Source: Capsicum annuum
Taxonomy: Eukaryota > Streptophyta > Magnoliopsida > Solanales > Solanaceae
Direction: 5' to 3'
Assembly (NCBI RefSeq): GCF_002878395.1
Contig: NC_061118.1
Coordinates: forward strand, 2,120,310-2,184,309
Length of the DNA stretch: 64,000 nt
This document shows, piece by piece, positions 47,041 to 58,905 of the stretch (within the stretch, counting starts at the first letter, position 1; each line of letters opens with the position of its first letter). A model generated the notes under the pieces. The model was given only the letters and a program-made list of their open reading frames with translations, was not told where the DNA came from and made no database searches. The translations under genes and the position numbers were made by a program.

Positions 47041-47803
47041 GGTGAATTTGAATATCAAATATCAGTAATATCAGTTATCCAATTTCTCAGTATGGATAAG
47101 TATAGATGTCAGCTCTAGTAGCTTCAGATACTCAGTATCTTATTGTCAGTATTATTATTTTCGGGTGTCATTGTTCAAAATGTAACATTCGGTGTCATGA
47201 TGATTTTAGTTGTACTTTATGCATCTATGTGTGTATTGTTGATCAGACATGTTTCAAATTTCGTAACTGCAGAGTTTCTATATATGTTTATTCCAGTAAA
47301 TACATATTATTTAGATTGTTATATTTATGCATAAGCCTTATATTTTACCTTAACCTATTCTTGCATACTCGGTACATTCTTTATACTGACGCATTCGCGC
47401 TATGGTGCTTTCCCCACCAAAAGTTCAGAAGAGTGAGATTCAGATTATATTTAGCTGTTAGATCTTATAGCAATGGGTGCAGCAGTGAGGCCTCATCATC
47501 CGAGGATATTCTATTTCAGTGTTTTGGTGATTTTAGTAGACGGAGTTAGTTGGGGAATTGTCCCTTCAACTCCACAGTTCAGACAGTGTAGAGGATTTTC
47601 AGACAGATGTATTGATATTTACCTTTCTGTACCGTATATTTAGATGGTTGAACTTTATGGATAGATTTAGCCAGTTTTCACATTTATCGTATTATATTAT
47701 GCAGTGAACAGATACGGATATCAGTAAAGGGTTAGCTAGTGTTCCCTTGGGGTCACAACCACCGTGTGGCATTTCAGTTCATGGGAATCAGGGCGTTACA
47801 AAC

Positions 47804-47817
47804 TTGGTATCAGAGCC
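47804..47817 (+). other. Primer-binding site of element G
   Basis: TTGGTATCAGAGCC, the intact plant initiator-methionine tRNA type site. Confidence 0.92.
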
Positions 47818-49270
47818 AAAGGTTCAACAGTGTCCTAGGGAGTCTGAAAATCTGCATCTAGTAGAGTCTTTTACAAGAGTGTGTAGCGCGCCACATTCAT
47901 GTACGTGAGGCTATGGGATGTTTAGAAGAGTTTCCGTTCTTTCATGCTCCAGATCGTGCTATAGCAAGATTTTCTAAGAGAGTTATGTAGAATCTTGTAA
48001 TGATCTACTTATGCCAGATTTACCTTACTCTTAAGGTAACAAAAGTAGTGAAGCCAAAGTCTTTTAGATAGAACTTTCTCTATCGGACCCCGCAGATAGT
48101 TTCAGAACAGTGTTCTCTAAAGTGAGCAGAGTATGCCTTATGGGGTTAGCTGTTTATATGGTGAATGAATAGGCTTGAAATTATATATGTGAGAATCTAA
48201 GTGTGGAAGTTGGGAATTATATGTGTTGATTGATAGAGATATAGCTGCGATTCTCATGCTGTGGAAAGTATAAGTTTAAGAGACGTGATGTTTGAAGGCT
48301 AGAATGAGAATAGTATGTTTGTTAAAGATTTGTGGATATTCATGTTATGTTTTAGAATCTAAGCTTGAATCTTTGAAGAATGTAAGTTTGTGGACTCCAA
48401 ACTAAGTATTAAGATGTGAATATGGTATTAGTAGCCTATGAAGATATCGAAGCAAATAATGTGTTTAGTGAGACAAGTAGGCATTAAAAAGAGTGTATGT
48501 ATATGATGATGATTGTAGAGACTAAGGAAAGATAAGAGTTGTATTCCAAGAAGTAGCATTGGTATTGAATTTATGTTTTCAGGTGTAGTCTTTCTGGATG
48601 AATTATCGTTTTGTGCACCGTTGTGCCTCAGACTCTAGAGTACATTGGTTGTAGTTCATTTTGGGGTTTAGCCAAGTGTTCAAAAGTATCTGATGATGAA
48701 TTAAAGCTGAGAGGAGGATGATAGAGAAAGTGACAAGTCAGGCCCTCAGAATCTGGTAGTGGTGCCAGTAGGTATGGAAAAGCAGTAAAGGGAGATAGTT
48801 TCCGACCAATTCTTATTTCAGTGAAATATGTCTAGAGGGACCTTGGGTCCTAAGGGGGAGATACCCTATAATGTTATAATAATTGCATGTCCATGCTCTT
48901 TCTATGATGTTAACCTCATCGTTCATTGCATTTCTAGTTATACTTTTGAGATTTGGTATATTAGGTATATTCGTATTCAATATGCACATTCAATAGAAAG
49001 GAACTTGAATTGTGGGCATGTTTGACTATGTATTAAAGAGATTGGTTGGGTTATGATTCTGTGCATCTGAGATGTATGTGTGTTGTGAAAATTTACTCAT
49101 GAGTGGGTTGTTGAATGTTTTATGCGATAGATGTGCATGACTAGTGAAAGTACGCAGAGTATTGGTTGCTTTAGTCGTGTGGTTATGTTTTGAGATGTGT
49201 TGCTGTCTTGAATGAACCCAGTCGATTAGTGTTCTTGATTTGGCCTACACATTCGAGGATGAATATTTTC
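47818..49270 (+). other. Non-coding interior of element G
   Basis: No domain is readable in any frame. The leader at 47925-47975 (GAAGAGTTTCCGTTCTTTCA, then CCAGATCGTGCTATAG) resembles that of element C. It ends with CACATTCGAGGATGAATATT before the polypurine tract. Confidence 0.8.
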
Positions 49271-49283
49271 AAGGGGGAGATGA
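49271..49283 (+). other. Polypurine tract of element G
   Basis: AAGGGGGAGATGA immediately before the 3' LTR. Confidence 0.9.
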
Positions 49284-51662
49284 TGTAATACCTCGGAAAA
49301 TTTTTTCGTTGAAATTTTGTGTGTAAATGTGTCGGGATCCTATCTTCGAAAATGATTTATAATTTTTCTGTGTGTCATTTCTTGGATTTCGACTCACCAT
49401 TTCGTAGAGCATCGAATAAACTTTCCAAAGATATGTGGATCACCCAAAACGAACACTCGAGCGATGAGTTACGACCATTCCGATCAAACTGCAACCATTC
49501 CGATCGAATTGTGAACAGTAAAATGTGCAGGAAAAAAAATACTGCAGCCAGGCAATTTTTTTGGTTAACTTCAAACGATCATAACTCCTTGTACATAATG
49601 AACTGTATGATCTGCTATGTATTAACGAAAATCGATGAGAGTCTTCTTTCCAATGAAATTGGTTTTATCCAATTTGGACATCGGAGTAATAAGTTATGGC
49701 CAATTTAATTTAGCTAATCGGATAGATCACTGAAGGGCAGATTTGACATTAATTGATTTTTAGATGTATTTTGGTCATTTCCCATTATGGTAGCCCTCTA
49801 TATATACCCCCTTTGAGTTGAGAATTGTCATTCATTTTCTCTCATTTCTCTTATATCTCTCTCTAAAAATATATGCATATATATATATATATATATATAT
49901 AGAAGAGAAGTTAGGGTTAGGGTTCCAATTGGGGGAAAATTGATTCAAGGCTTCGCTTCGCGAATTGCTTCCGTCAATCTCTTCGACTATGAAATATAAG
50001 GTATGCAAGTGTTTATCTATGGGCTCCTTTCGTCCATAGAGCCCACAAATCCTATTTCAAAGGCTCAAGATACATGTGTATTTATATATATATATGATTA
50101 TACTTTTTAAATTTTCAATGTGTATGTGTGTAGTATTCAGAGAAGTAAGTGGCATTTAGAAATACTCCATCAGAGAACGAAATCAAGCGAACTTTGTCAT
50201 ATTGATAAAGTATCATAATGTGAGAACAGATTTAGTTCAGTTGAGTACAGTTAAGAACTGGTTTAATGTCTTTCAGTTGGGAGTAGGATTTAGCACCGAG
50301 CGAGCTAAGGATGGGAACATTCCTGCGAGTAGAGGGTTTGATTCCTGGTAGCAATCCTTATGCTCCAGAACTACATTGCCAGTGTAGGTTGAGACATCTA
50401 TCCTATAAGTAGAGGGTTAGATGAGGTGGTTTTCCTACGAGTAGAGGGTCCCACCATTCTCGTTTGAGCTCCTGATAGTAGAGGGTCCTATGCAGTTATC
50501 TTTAATGGTGGCACGGTATTGACACCCTTGCAGCTGGGGTACAGTTGGATCCCACTTGTGGTAAGTGGGGCATGTCAGTTAAATGATCACTCCCACAGTT
50601 TTAGCAACAGTCTCAAAAAAGAACTCAATTAATATGCAGAAGTTGAGGCTGTCGGATACAGGCATCCCAGTATTGCTATCATTATCATTGAGTAGAGAGA
50701 CTTCTTACGAGATGAGGGTTTCTCTCGAACTTATTTACCTATTATCATTATTGTTGAGTATAGAGACTTCCTGCTAGATAAAGGTTGATCTCAGATTTAG
50801 TTGTTCAGTGTTCTATAGACTTCCTGCTTGATGAGGGTTGATCTCAGATTCAGTTGTTTAGTGTTCTAGATACTTCCTGCTAGATGAGGGTTGATCTCAG
50901 ATTCAGTTGTTTAGTGTTCCAAAGTTGGTGAATTTGAATATCAAATATCAGTAATATTAGTTATCCGATTCCATAAGTATAGATGTCAGCTCTAGTAGCT
51001 TCAGATACTCAGTATCTTATTGTCAGTATTATTATTTTTGGGTGTCAGCGTTCAAAATGTAACATTCGGTGTCATGATGATTTTAGTTGTACTTTATGCA
51101 TCCATGTGTGTATTGTTGATCAGACATGTTTCAAAATTGGTAACTGCAGAGTTTCTATATATGTTTATTCCAGCTAATACATATTATTCAGATAGTTATG
51201 TTTATGCGTAAGCCTTATATTTTATCTTACCCTATCCTTGCATACTCGGTACATTCTTTATATTGACGCATTCATGCTATGGTGGTTTCCCCACCATAGG
51301 TTCAAAAGAGCGAGTAACTGTCAGATCTTGTAGCAGTGGGTGCAGCAGTGAGTCCTCATCATCCAAGGATTTCTATTTTAGTGTTTTGGTGATTTTAGTA
51401 GACGAAGTTAGTTGGGGAATTGTCCCTTCAACTCCACAGTTCAAACAGTCTAGAGGCTTTTCAGATAGATGTACTGATATTTAGTTTTCAGTACTGTATA
51501 TTTAGATGTTTGAACCTTATGGCCAGATTTAGCCAGTTTCCGCATTTATCGTATTATATTATGTAGTGAACAAATATAGATATCAGTGAAGGGTTAGCTT
51601 ATGGTCCCTTGGGGTCACGAGCACCGTGTGGTGTTTTGGTTCATGGGAATTAGGGTGTTATA
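49284..51662 (+). repeat. 3' LTR of element G (2,379 bp), internally deleted
   Basis: Pairs with 44154-47800 but passes directly from GTAGTATTCAG (about 50138) to AAGTAAGTGGCATTTAGAAA, omitting some 1.24 kb of the other LTR. Its TATA box is at 49797-49806, with a TA run at 49878-49902. Confidence 0.93.
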
Positions 51663-54600
51663 GTAACCCAAATGATTTTTCCTTGGTTATAATAAGGACC
51701 CTACAAGTCATCGAGTCTCTTGATGAGTCATATAGCGTGAGTTAGGGATACCAGAGAGGGGTCCCTAAGCTACTGTTTAGACTATGACTCATGGTGATGA
51801 GCTGTGGTGAGTTCGTATGAGCCGTATAGTGACCCGTAGTCACTCTTGATAAATTTTTTTTTATCATTTTACAAAGAGCACTCTGTACATTTCCCTTTTT
51901 ACCCACTTAGACCCCACATCTATAAAAAAATAAAAAGGGGTTATTTTTAATACTTTGACATATCAAGCACACTCTTAAACTCTCTCAAATTCCCTATTCA
52001 AACACAAGGCTAGAGTTTCAAGAAATTGGTCATATAGGGCTGTAAGAGTGATTTCTTCTACAAATTTTTGGGGTATTAAGGAATGTATATCTCTCCCTAT
52101 ACTTGTATTTTTATTATGGGATGAATTGGTTTATTATTTACATGGTTTTGATGTTGAGTTTTGAATGATGGGCTGAGGGTTTTGGATGTTAAATGTTTAA
52201 ATGATTTTTCTATGATTATTATAGATTTATTATGCATTGAATTGATAATTGTGAACTCATTAGGGTGAATGGGAGTGGTGAATGAAATAAAGGTACAAGG
52301 ATTCTCCAAATTTGTAAACAATAGAACAAGGGGGTCAAGTATTCCCTAAAGTAATATTTTGGTATTGAAATTGATGAGAACCTCAACCCACTTCATAATT
52401 GGTTTTGGAATGTGAATAATCATTTGACTTGACCTACTTTTATAAAATTAATTCATTGAATAAAAGGCTAACAAACAAGAATGATATTGAAAACCTTGGG
52501 GTGTATAAGTATTCCCCAAAGTGAATGATTTTTTTGAAAACCCTGCAGGGTACAAGGAATCCCCCAAGTTCATTTTAATAATAAAGTTTGAGTTACAAAA
52601 GTATGAGAACACGTTTGCTGCTCGAATAGATGAAAATGATGTTGTTTGATGACCTTAAGAGTATGTTGACCTAGATATTGCTTAGTTATAGACTGTTCTT
52701 AGTTTCTGGGTTAACTTAGAAAGAATACTTGAAGAAGGTTTCCCCTATAGACCTAGTAAGGATTGATATGCCCTTATGGGGTGACTTAGATAATCTAGCC
52801 TAATTTTGGGTAGAAGTTGGTCTTGTAGAAGTGAGCCTTGGCATTTTTGGGATTTAGGAGCGGGACTTGATTGCCTTAAGCTTGAACTGTGAGATTCCTT
52901 AGCGACCTAGATGCTTAATCAATATCTAAATTACTTTATTAAGGTTATAATGGTTATACCCGATTTTCAGTTTATATATGTGAGCAATGGTTGGATAATA
53001 TGTATACTTGATTGATTATCTTGTTGTCATGATATGGATATCTATGGAAAAGTGGTGATTGTGTATATGATTTTGATATTCATGTTCATGCTTCTACTCA
53101 TATTGTCTAGTGATGATTAGTTGTAAAGTATGAATATATATGTTACCTTGCATCCCTATTACTCTATTATTATTGGCTAGTATATGCTTATTGATTTGGC
53201 ATTGTATGTGTCTATGTTGATGTAGTGATGATGCCTGGTTAATCCAAAAGAGGTAATGATGTTATGATGATGCTGGTGAATCCAGAAAAGGTAATAATTT
53301 TATGATGATGCTTGTTGAATTTGGAAGATATGTTGATATTATGATAATGCTCGGTGAATTCAGAAGATATGTTGATATTATGATGAAGCTCAGTAAATCA
53401 GGAGGATACATTGATGTTGTGATGATTCCCAGTTAATCTGGAAGATGTAATGATATTATGATATTGCCTGATAAATCCAAAAAAGATAATGATATTATGA
53501 TGATGCATGGTGAATTTGAAGGATGTATTGATATTATGATGATGCCTAGTGAATCTGGAGCATATATTGATATTATGATGATGCCTGGTGAATCCAAAGA
53601 ATATATTGATGTTGTGATGATGCCCAGTTAATCTGGAAGAGGTAATGATGTTATGATGATATTATGTGTGGTGAGTATATATATATATATATATGAATAA
53701 ATGGACATATGTGGGGTTATGCCATGTCTGGCTAAACCCATTTTTGTACTTGGGACATTATTCTTTCCTTGATAAATTATTAATCATTCTTTATCACTAA
53801 TCAGCACTTAAGAGGTTTGATCGATATTAATCCTAATTAGTAACTAGAAGTGGATTATACAGAGTATTAGGTTAAGGCTAATTGATATATGTAATCTTGT
53901 GTAGAACTAATGGATTACCTAGTAAATTTACTTGGCTTGGATAATTGGTAATGTTATGGAATTTCACCTAATAAAGTGACTTATATGATAAGTAGTTCTC
54001 TCTAATAGCTGACTATGACTTGTGGGATTGAAACCTAGTAAACTAGTTGGTGGACCTTAGTTGGTTAAAATATGGAAACTAGTCCTTAAGGGTTTAACAT
54101 GCCTAATGATGTTGGTCTTGGTATTGAATGGTGAATAGTTAAGTAGTCATCTAGCATGTGATGCTGTGGAGGCTTAATTGATGATTTATATAATGACGAT
54201 GCTAGTTAGAAATTGGCTTTAAGATAGGTGAATAAATAATAGTATTGATAACTTGTAGCTTTTCCTTATTTGATGTCTAGTAAACTAGTGTTACATGGAT
54301 ATAGAGATTAGCTAATATAGATAGACTTGGATTTTATCAATGAAATAGATAGTAAGTAACTCTATAACTATGCTATAGTGATATAGGTTTTGTGGTGCTA
54401 AATTACAGTATTGATAATCATTGTAGACCACGGTAAGAGGACATGGAAGAAATGTGAGCCTGTGGCTTTTTGATGAGTAGTTATATAATAGTGACTTGAT
54501 ATATTGATGATTTGATCTTTTGTGTACTCTTTGGTGGTATGGGACACTGTGATGAGCTCTTGTATTGCATTCTTTTAGTGTACGGTCTGGTGGTATGAGA

Positions 54601-55411
54601 CGCCATAATGAGTTCTTTATTGTGTTTTTTACGTGTACTTCCCAGTGGTATAGGACATTTTGGTAAGTTTTTATTCTTTATGTTCTAATGATGGCTGGTG
54701 TTGATCATGGTAGATACATGTTAGTTATTATATATATGTGGATTTATGCTTCTAAAATGATTACTCATTTGTATGATGATTATGGTATATGTTGACATGA
54801 TACGTGATGTTATTGCCCTAGTAGATTTGTTATTTTATACGGTGATATCAAAAAAAGATTCAGGTTCATCCTATACCTTAACTTTTAGTTTTTGTCTTGC
54901 TTTATATCGTCCTTATATTATAATTTAGCTTAATCCGCCGATGATGCCTACTGACTAGCCGTATTTTGGTACTCATACAACACTTTTATACCTTTTTGGT
55001 GTAGACTATAGTTCTTTTTTCTGCCGTTGAGTTGGGGTCACGGTGTGTTGATTGTCAGGAGATAGGGTAAGCTCTTGGAGTTCAAGTTTCCCTCTTTTTT
55101 CTCTATATTTATTTCTCTTTTGTTTTAGAGACAAATGTATGAGATTATTTAAGACATTTTAGACTTTGAGTTGTAAATTCCTATTGTCAAATCTAGATGC
55201 TCTTGTACTAATACTATCAGGTCATGGGACTGGTATTCGAATGTTAGTTGTTTCATTTATGGAAGTTATTGTTATATTGTGTTCCAATATAGGGTCAATG
55301 TTGGACAATTCCACTAAGGTAACCCAATGTATTTTCTTTGCGTGATAATGTTGGATTACCTATCAGTGAGATATGGTAGTGCCATCATGACTTTGAAATC
55401 GAGCTGTGATA
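51663..55411 (+). repeat. 5' LTR of element F, remainder right of G
   Basis: Two parts. 51663-52593 has no match in the 3' LTR; it includes a GAGTCAT/GTGACTC theme (51705-51850) and a TATA box (51921-51928). From about 52594 (TATGAGAACA) to 55411 it matches 61630-64000. It includes the 39-bp minisatellite and a three-copy repeat near 54530-54670, and ends GAGCTGTGATA. Confidence 0.85.
53227..53654 (+). repeat. 39-bp minisatellite, about 11 copies, 5' LTR of F
   Basis: The unit runs GATGATGCCTGGTGAATCCA, then GAAGATATTGATATTAT-like text, 39 bp with variants. Eleven head-to-tail copies can be laid out by eye. The 3' LTR has only about two (62151-62229). Confidence 0.9.
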
Positions 55412-55426
55412 AATTAGTATTAGAGA
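55412..55426 (+). other. Worn primer-binding site of element F
   Basis: AATTAGTATTAGAGA in place of AACTTGGTATCAGAG, directly after the LTR. Confidence 0.7.
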
Positions 55427-55616
55427 TTAGTTTCATCGATATTATTGGTACAAGAACAAGTGTCTAATAGAGTCCCGCAGATCAAAACATTAATGTCTGT
55501 TTCCTATCTTTGGAAAGCTATGAGACATTCTTAGGAGTCCTTAACGTATTTCACTCATATCGTGCTAAGAGTCTGAGTTGGTTATTAGGATATTCTGTTG
55601 ACTTTACTCTTCATTT

Positions 55617-57000
55617 ATGTCTAGGAAACGTTCTTCAATGATATGTGAGGAGGGTCCCGAGACCCAAACTCATGATATGTCCCTAATTAGGGATCGTAGT
55701 ATACCTTTCTAGGATCTTATTACTGTACCCAAGCCAGAGACTCCTCCACCTCAGCCAGCAGTGGGCCAGGGACCATCCCACCATCCACTAAGATTCATCC
55801 CCTCTTCTTTGCTTAGGGATGCTTTGGTTCAGCTTTTAGGTATTGTTGATAGTTCACAGACTACTAGAGCAAGAGTGAAGCCTGCAGCTGTAGCTCCTGG
55901 AGTTGAGGTTCCTCCTGTTCCAGTAGTTGTTCAACCGACAATCGTTTAACCAGTTGTGACCCAGACTGCTATGTCTGTTGAGGAGTGAAAGACACTAGGT
56001 AGATTCTTGAGGTTAACTCCACCTAGGTTTTCTAGTGCTCCTAGAGTGAAAGCTTTTGAGTTTTTGAGCTTTTGAATGCTTATGAGGATAGGCTACATGG
56101 GTTAGGCCTTGTTGAGACATGTGGTGTGGATTACACCATAATTATACTTGTCTTCTCAACACTGGTGAAAGGGTTTTGTGAGTTTTAGACCAGTTGGATC
56201 TTCTCCTCTCTTGGGCTCAGTTCTCTGAGATGTTCTTGGAGAAGTTTATGTTGAGTAGCCTTAGTGAGCACTTGAGAGATCAGTTCTCTAGATTAGAATA
56301 GGGTTCTATGATAGTCGCTAAGTGTGAGGCTCATTTTCATGAGTTGTCTATACATGTGATTTCTATCTTGGATACTAAGTATGAGAAAGTTTGCGGTTTT
56401 ATGAGAGAAACAAGAATTCCTATTTGGATGGCTACTCTGAGTTCGGTCTCTGTAGGTAGTACTTTTACTGAGATTGCTGATCATGCTAGAGTGATGGATG
56501 ACATGCATCATGAGGGCCGTGATAAGAGGCCCAAATATTAGGGTAGATTTGGTGGAATCCATAGTAGTTCCCGATTTAGGAGTGGTATTCCTTATGTTGG
56601 ACATCCTCTGTGTTCATCTTTTTAGCCTTTTGAGTTAGACTAGTCGACTAGTTCAGGAAGCTCTTCAGACCACGAACTGGGATCAGTCTATTGCTAGTGG
56701 TCGCCCTAGTAAGGGAGGTGATAAAACTTTGAGAGGTTTATCTGTAGGCCATGCTAGGCAGGGTAGTTATACAAAATTTGTGAGTTCAAGTTTTTCTTGT
56801 GAGTCTTAATTTACTTGTGGGTTTCCTAGTCATTTCTCTAAAGAGTGCCCTAGTCGTGGGGCGATGATTATATCAGCCCAGAGAGCTACTCCAATTAGGA
56901 AAGTTCCTTCTTTAGTTAGAGGTGGTTCGTGAGGTCATAGGGGTGGTTATTAAGGTGCTCGAGGTGGTACTCAGGCATGCAGGATAAGAGGTTGGTTAGG
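55617..57000 (+). pseudogene. gag: gag of element F
   Basis: The start at 55617 reads MSRKRSSMICEEGPETQ, followed by a proline-rich stretch (PKPETPPPQPAVGQ near 55730). The gag domain lies at about 56000-56550, best read in 56308-56541 (AKCEAHFHELSIH, then FMRETRIPIWMATLSSVS). A nucleocapsid knuckle at 56811-56861 reads FTCGFPSHFSKECPSRG; the position of its first cysteine is a stop codon. Glycine-rich repeats follow (RGGTQACRIRG). Stops interrupt the frame throughout, including TAG soon after the start. Confidence 0.85.
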
Positions 57001-57039
57001 TGCTTAACTAGGTAGCGGGCGTGGTCAGTTATATACGGT

Positions 57040-57400
57040 ACTTGTTAGGCCTGAGGCTGAGACATCAAATACTATAGTTATAGGTGCAATTTTGGTATGC
57101 CAGAAGTTATCTCTTACTTTATTTGATCCTACATCTATTTACTCTTATATATATGCTTATTATGCGCCACAGTTGGACTTGTCCAGTAATTTATTATCTA
57201 TGTAATAATGCGTACCTACTCCCATAGGTAATTTCTTAGTCGTGGATCGGGTATTCGGATCTTGTATTGTGACATTTAGCGATGTTGATACTTATGTTAA
57301 TCTTATTATTCTAGATATGTTGATTTTGATGTGATTCTGGGCATAGACTGTCATCCTACTATAATGCGGTAATGGATTATTTTGCCATGATCATTACCTT
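57040..57400 (+). pseudogene. Retropepsin-like protease remnant of element F
   Basis: ILVCQKLSLTLFDPTSIYSY near 57090-57150 holds the active-site position. It reads D-P-T-S where D-S/T-G-A/S is expected, so the catalytic glycine is lost. Then come PQLDLSSN and PTPIGNFLVVDRVFGSCIVT to about 57275, and the FDVILG(M)DW equivalent in a shifted frame near 57330. The spacing matches the gypsy protease domain. Confidence 0.8.
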
Positions 57401-57559
57401 ACCATGTCTGGTAGACCCCCAGTCATGTGGCAGGGAGTAATTAGATGCGAGTTTATGGGGATTATTTCTTCTGTTTGTGCCAGATGGCTTATATCAAGGG
57501 ATTGCGAGTCTTATCTCACTTATGCATGTGATACCCGTGTAAAGAGTCTGATGCTTTAA

Positions 57560-58480
57560 TCTATTCCTGTTCTGTGTGAGTTTCCTGATATGTTCCCTAA
57601 CGATCTACTTGGTATCCCTCCTGATCGTGAGATTGAGTTTGCTATTAATCTTGAGCCTGACACCCAATATATGTATGGCATATTATCGTATGGCTCCTGC
57701 AGAGCTTAAGGAGATAAAGTCTCAACTCCAGGATCTTCTTGGCAAAGGGTTCATTAGACTGAGTGTGTCCTCGTGGGGAGCCCCTATTTTATTTATAAAT
57801 AAGAAAGATGGTTTGATGTAAATGTGTATTGATTATAGGCAACTAAATAAAGTGACAGTGAAGAACCGTTATCCTATGCCTTGTATTAATAATTTGTTTG
57901 ACCAGCTTCAGGGTGGAACCTTGTTTTCTAAGATAGATTTGAGGGTCAATTATCATCAGCCGAGGATTCGGGTTGAGGATATACTGAAGACGAACTTTAG
58001 GACCTGTTATGGTCACTGTGAGGTTTTGGTGATATCTTTTGGGTTTACTAATACCCTAGCCGCGTTTGTAGACTTGATGAACTGAGTATTCAGACCCTAT
58101 CTAGAATTTTTTGTTATTATGTTCATTGATGATATTCTTTTATAGTTGAGGAGTAGTGAGGAGTATGCACAACATTTGACGGTTGTGCTCCAGGTTTTGC
58201 GAGAGCATGTGCTTTTTGCCAAGTTCTCCAAGTGCGAGTTTTGGATGAAGTCAGGGTCTTTTTATGGACATGTTGTGTCTAAGGAGGGAATTATGGTAGA
58301 CCTAGCTAAGATTTTAGTGATTAATGATTGGGCTAGACATATTTCTCCGACTGTGGTTCATAGTTTTATTGGTTTAGCTGGTTATTATAGGCAATTTATT
58401 GAGAATTTTGCTACCTCATCAGCCTCCATGACTAGATTGACCCTAAAGGAGGTTCCTTTTGATGGTCCAAGGAGTATGAG
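57560..58480 (+). pseudogene. Reverse transcriptase remnant of element F
   Basis: Blocks in order: [20 protein letters not shown], then [11 protein letters not shown]; after a frameshift, [20 protein letters not shown] and [20 protein letters not shown]; after an in-frame stop, [20 protein letters not shown] and FSKIDLR. The polymerase box reads FVIMFIDDILL at about 58108-58140, so both catalytic aspartates remain. Then come KCEFWMKSGSFYGHVVSKEG and FIGLAGYYRQFIENFA. This is the best preserved polymerase in the window, but stops and a frameshift make it inactive. Confidence 0.9.
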
Positions 58481-58905
58481 TTAAGCTTTGGAAAGATCAA
58501 AGATTGTCTCACTTAATCCCTGGTGTTAGCTCTTCTAGTTGAGGGCAAGGGATTTATAATGTTTTATGATTATTTTAGTATTGATCTTGGTTTTGTTTTG
58601 ATGCAGCAAGGTTGTGTCATTGCCTATGCTTCTAGACAGCTTAAGGTGCATGAGCGCAACAACCCCACTTATGATTTGGAGCTCGTGGCAGTAGTTTTTG
58701 CGCTTAAGATTTGGAGGTATTACTTATTTGGTATGCGTTGTGAATTTTTCATCGATCATCATAGTCTTCATCATCTTATGACCTAGCGAGAGCATAATGC
58801 TTGCCAGTATAGGTGGATGGAGTTGCTAAGTTACTATGATATTTCTATTTTGTATCATCCGAGTAAGGCAAATGTGGTGGTGGATACCTTGAGTCCAAGG
58901 CAGTG
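58481..58905 (+). pseudogene. RNase H remnant of element F
   Basis: The frame reads [15 protein letters not shown] text (first acidic position DYFSIDLG), [20 protein letters not shown] and [33 protein letters not shown] follows, then after a stop [20 protein letters not shown] and ANVVVDTLS. These are the usual RNase H blocks between RT and integrase. The final aspartate-containing 'ADALS' segment reads VVDTLS. Confidence 0.88.

Larger units (their letters stand above)
44154..47800 (+). repeat. 5' LTR of element G (3,647 bp)
   Basis: Starts TGTAATACCCCAGAAA and ends GGGCGTTACA. It holds a CGATC-based theme (44340-44395), a TATA box (44668-44678), a TA run (44747-44774), a segment missing from the other LTR (about 45018-46253), the module shared with element B (46388-46710), and a 53-bp tandem repeat (46806-47040). 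The 147-codon open frame at 47106-47549 lies within it and is broken in the other LTR. Confidence 0.93.
44154..51662 (+). mobile_element. Element G: LARD-like retrotransposon with LTRs longer than its interior, 7,509 bp
   Basis: LTRs are 44154-47800 (3,647 bp) and 49284-51662 (2,379 bp); the interior is only 1,483 bp. TTGGTATCAGAGCC at 47804-47817 and AAGGGGGAGATGA at 49271-49283 are an excellent primer site and polypurine tract. GTAAT before and GTAAC after give a target duplication with one mismatch. No coding domain is present. The LTRs look by eye like the closest-matching pair in the window, in keeping with G being the innermost insertion. Confidence 0.95.

Noticed and set aside
47106..47549. 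147-codon open frame on plus
   Set aside because: It lies inside the 5' LTR of element G. The same region of the other LTR (50983-51484) breaks the frame, so it is not under coding constraint.
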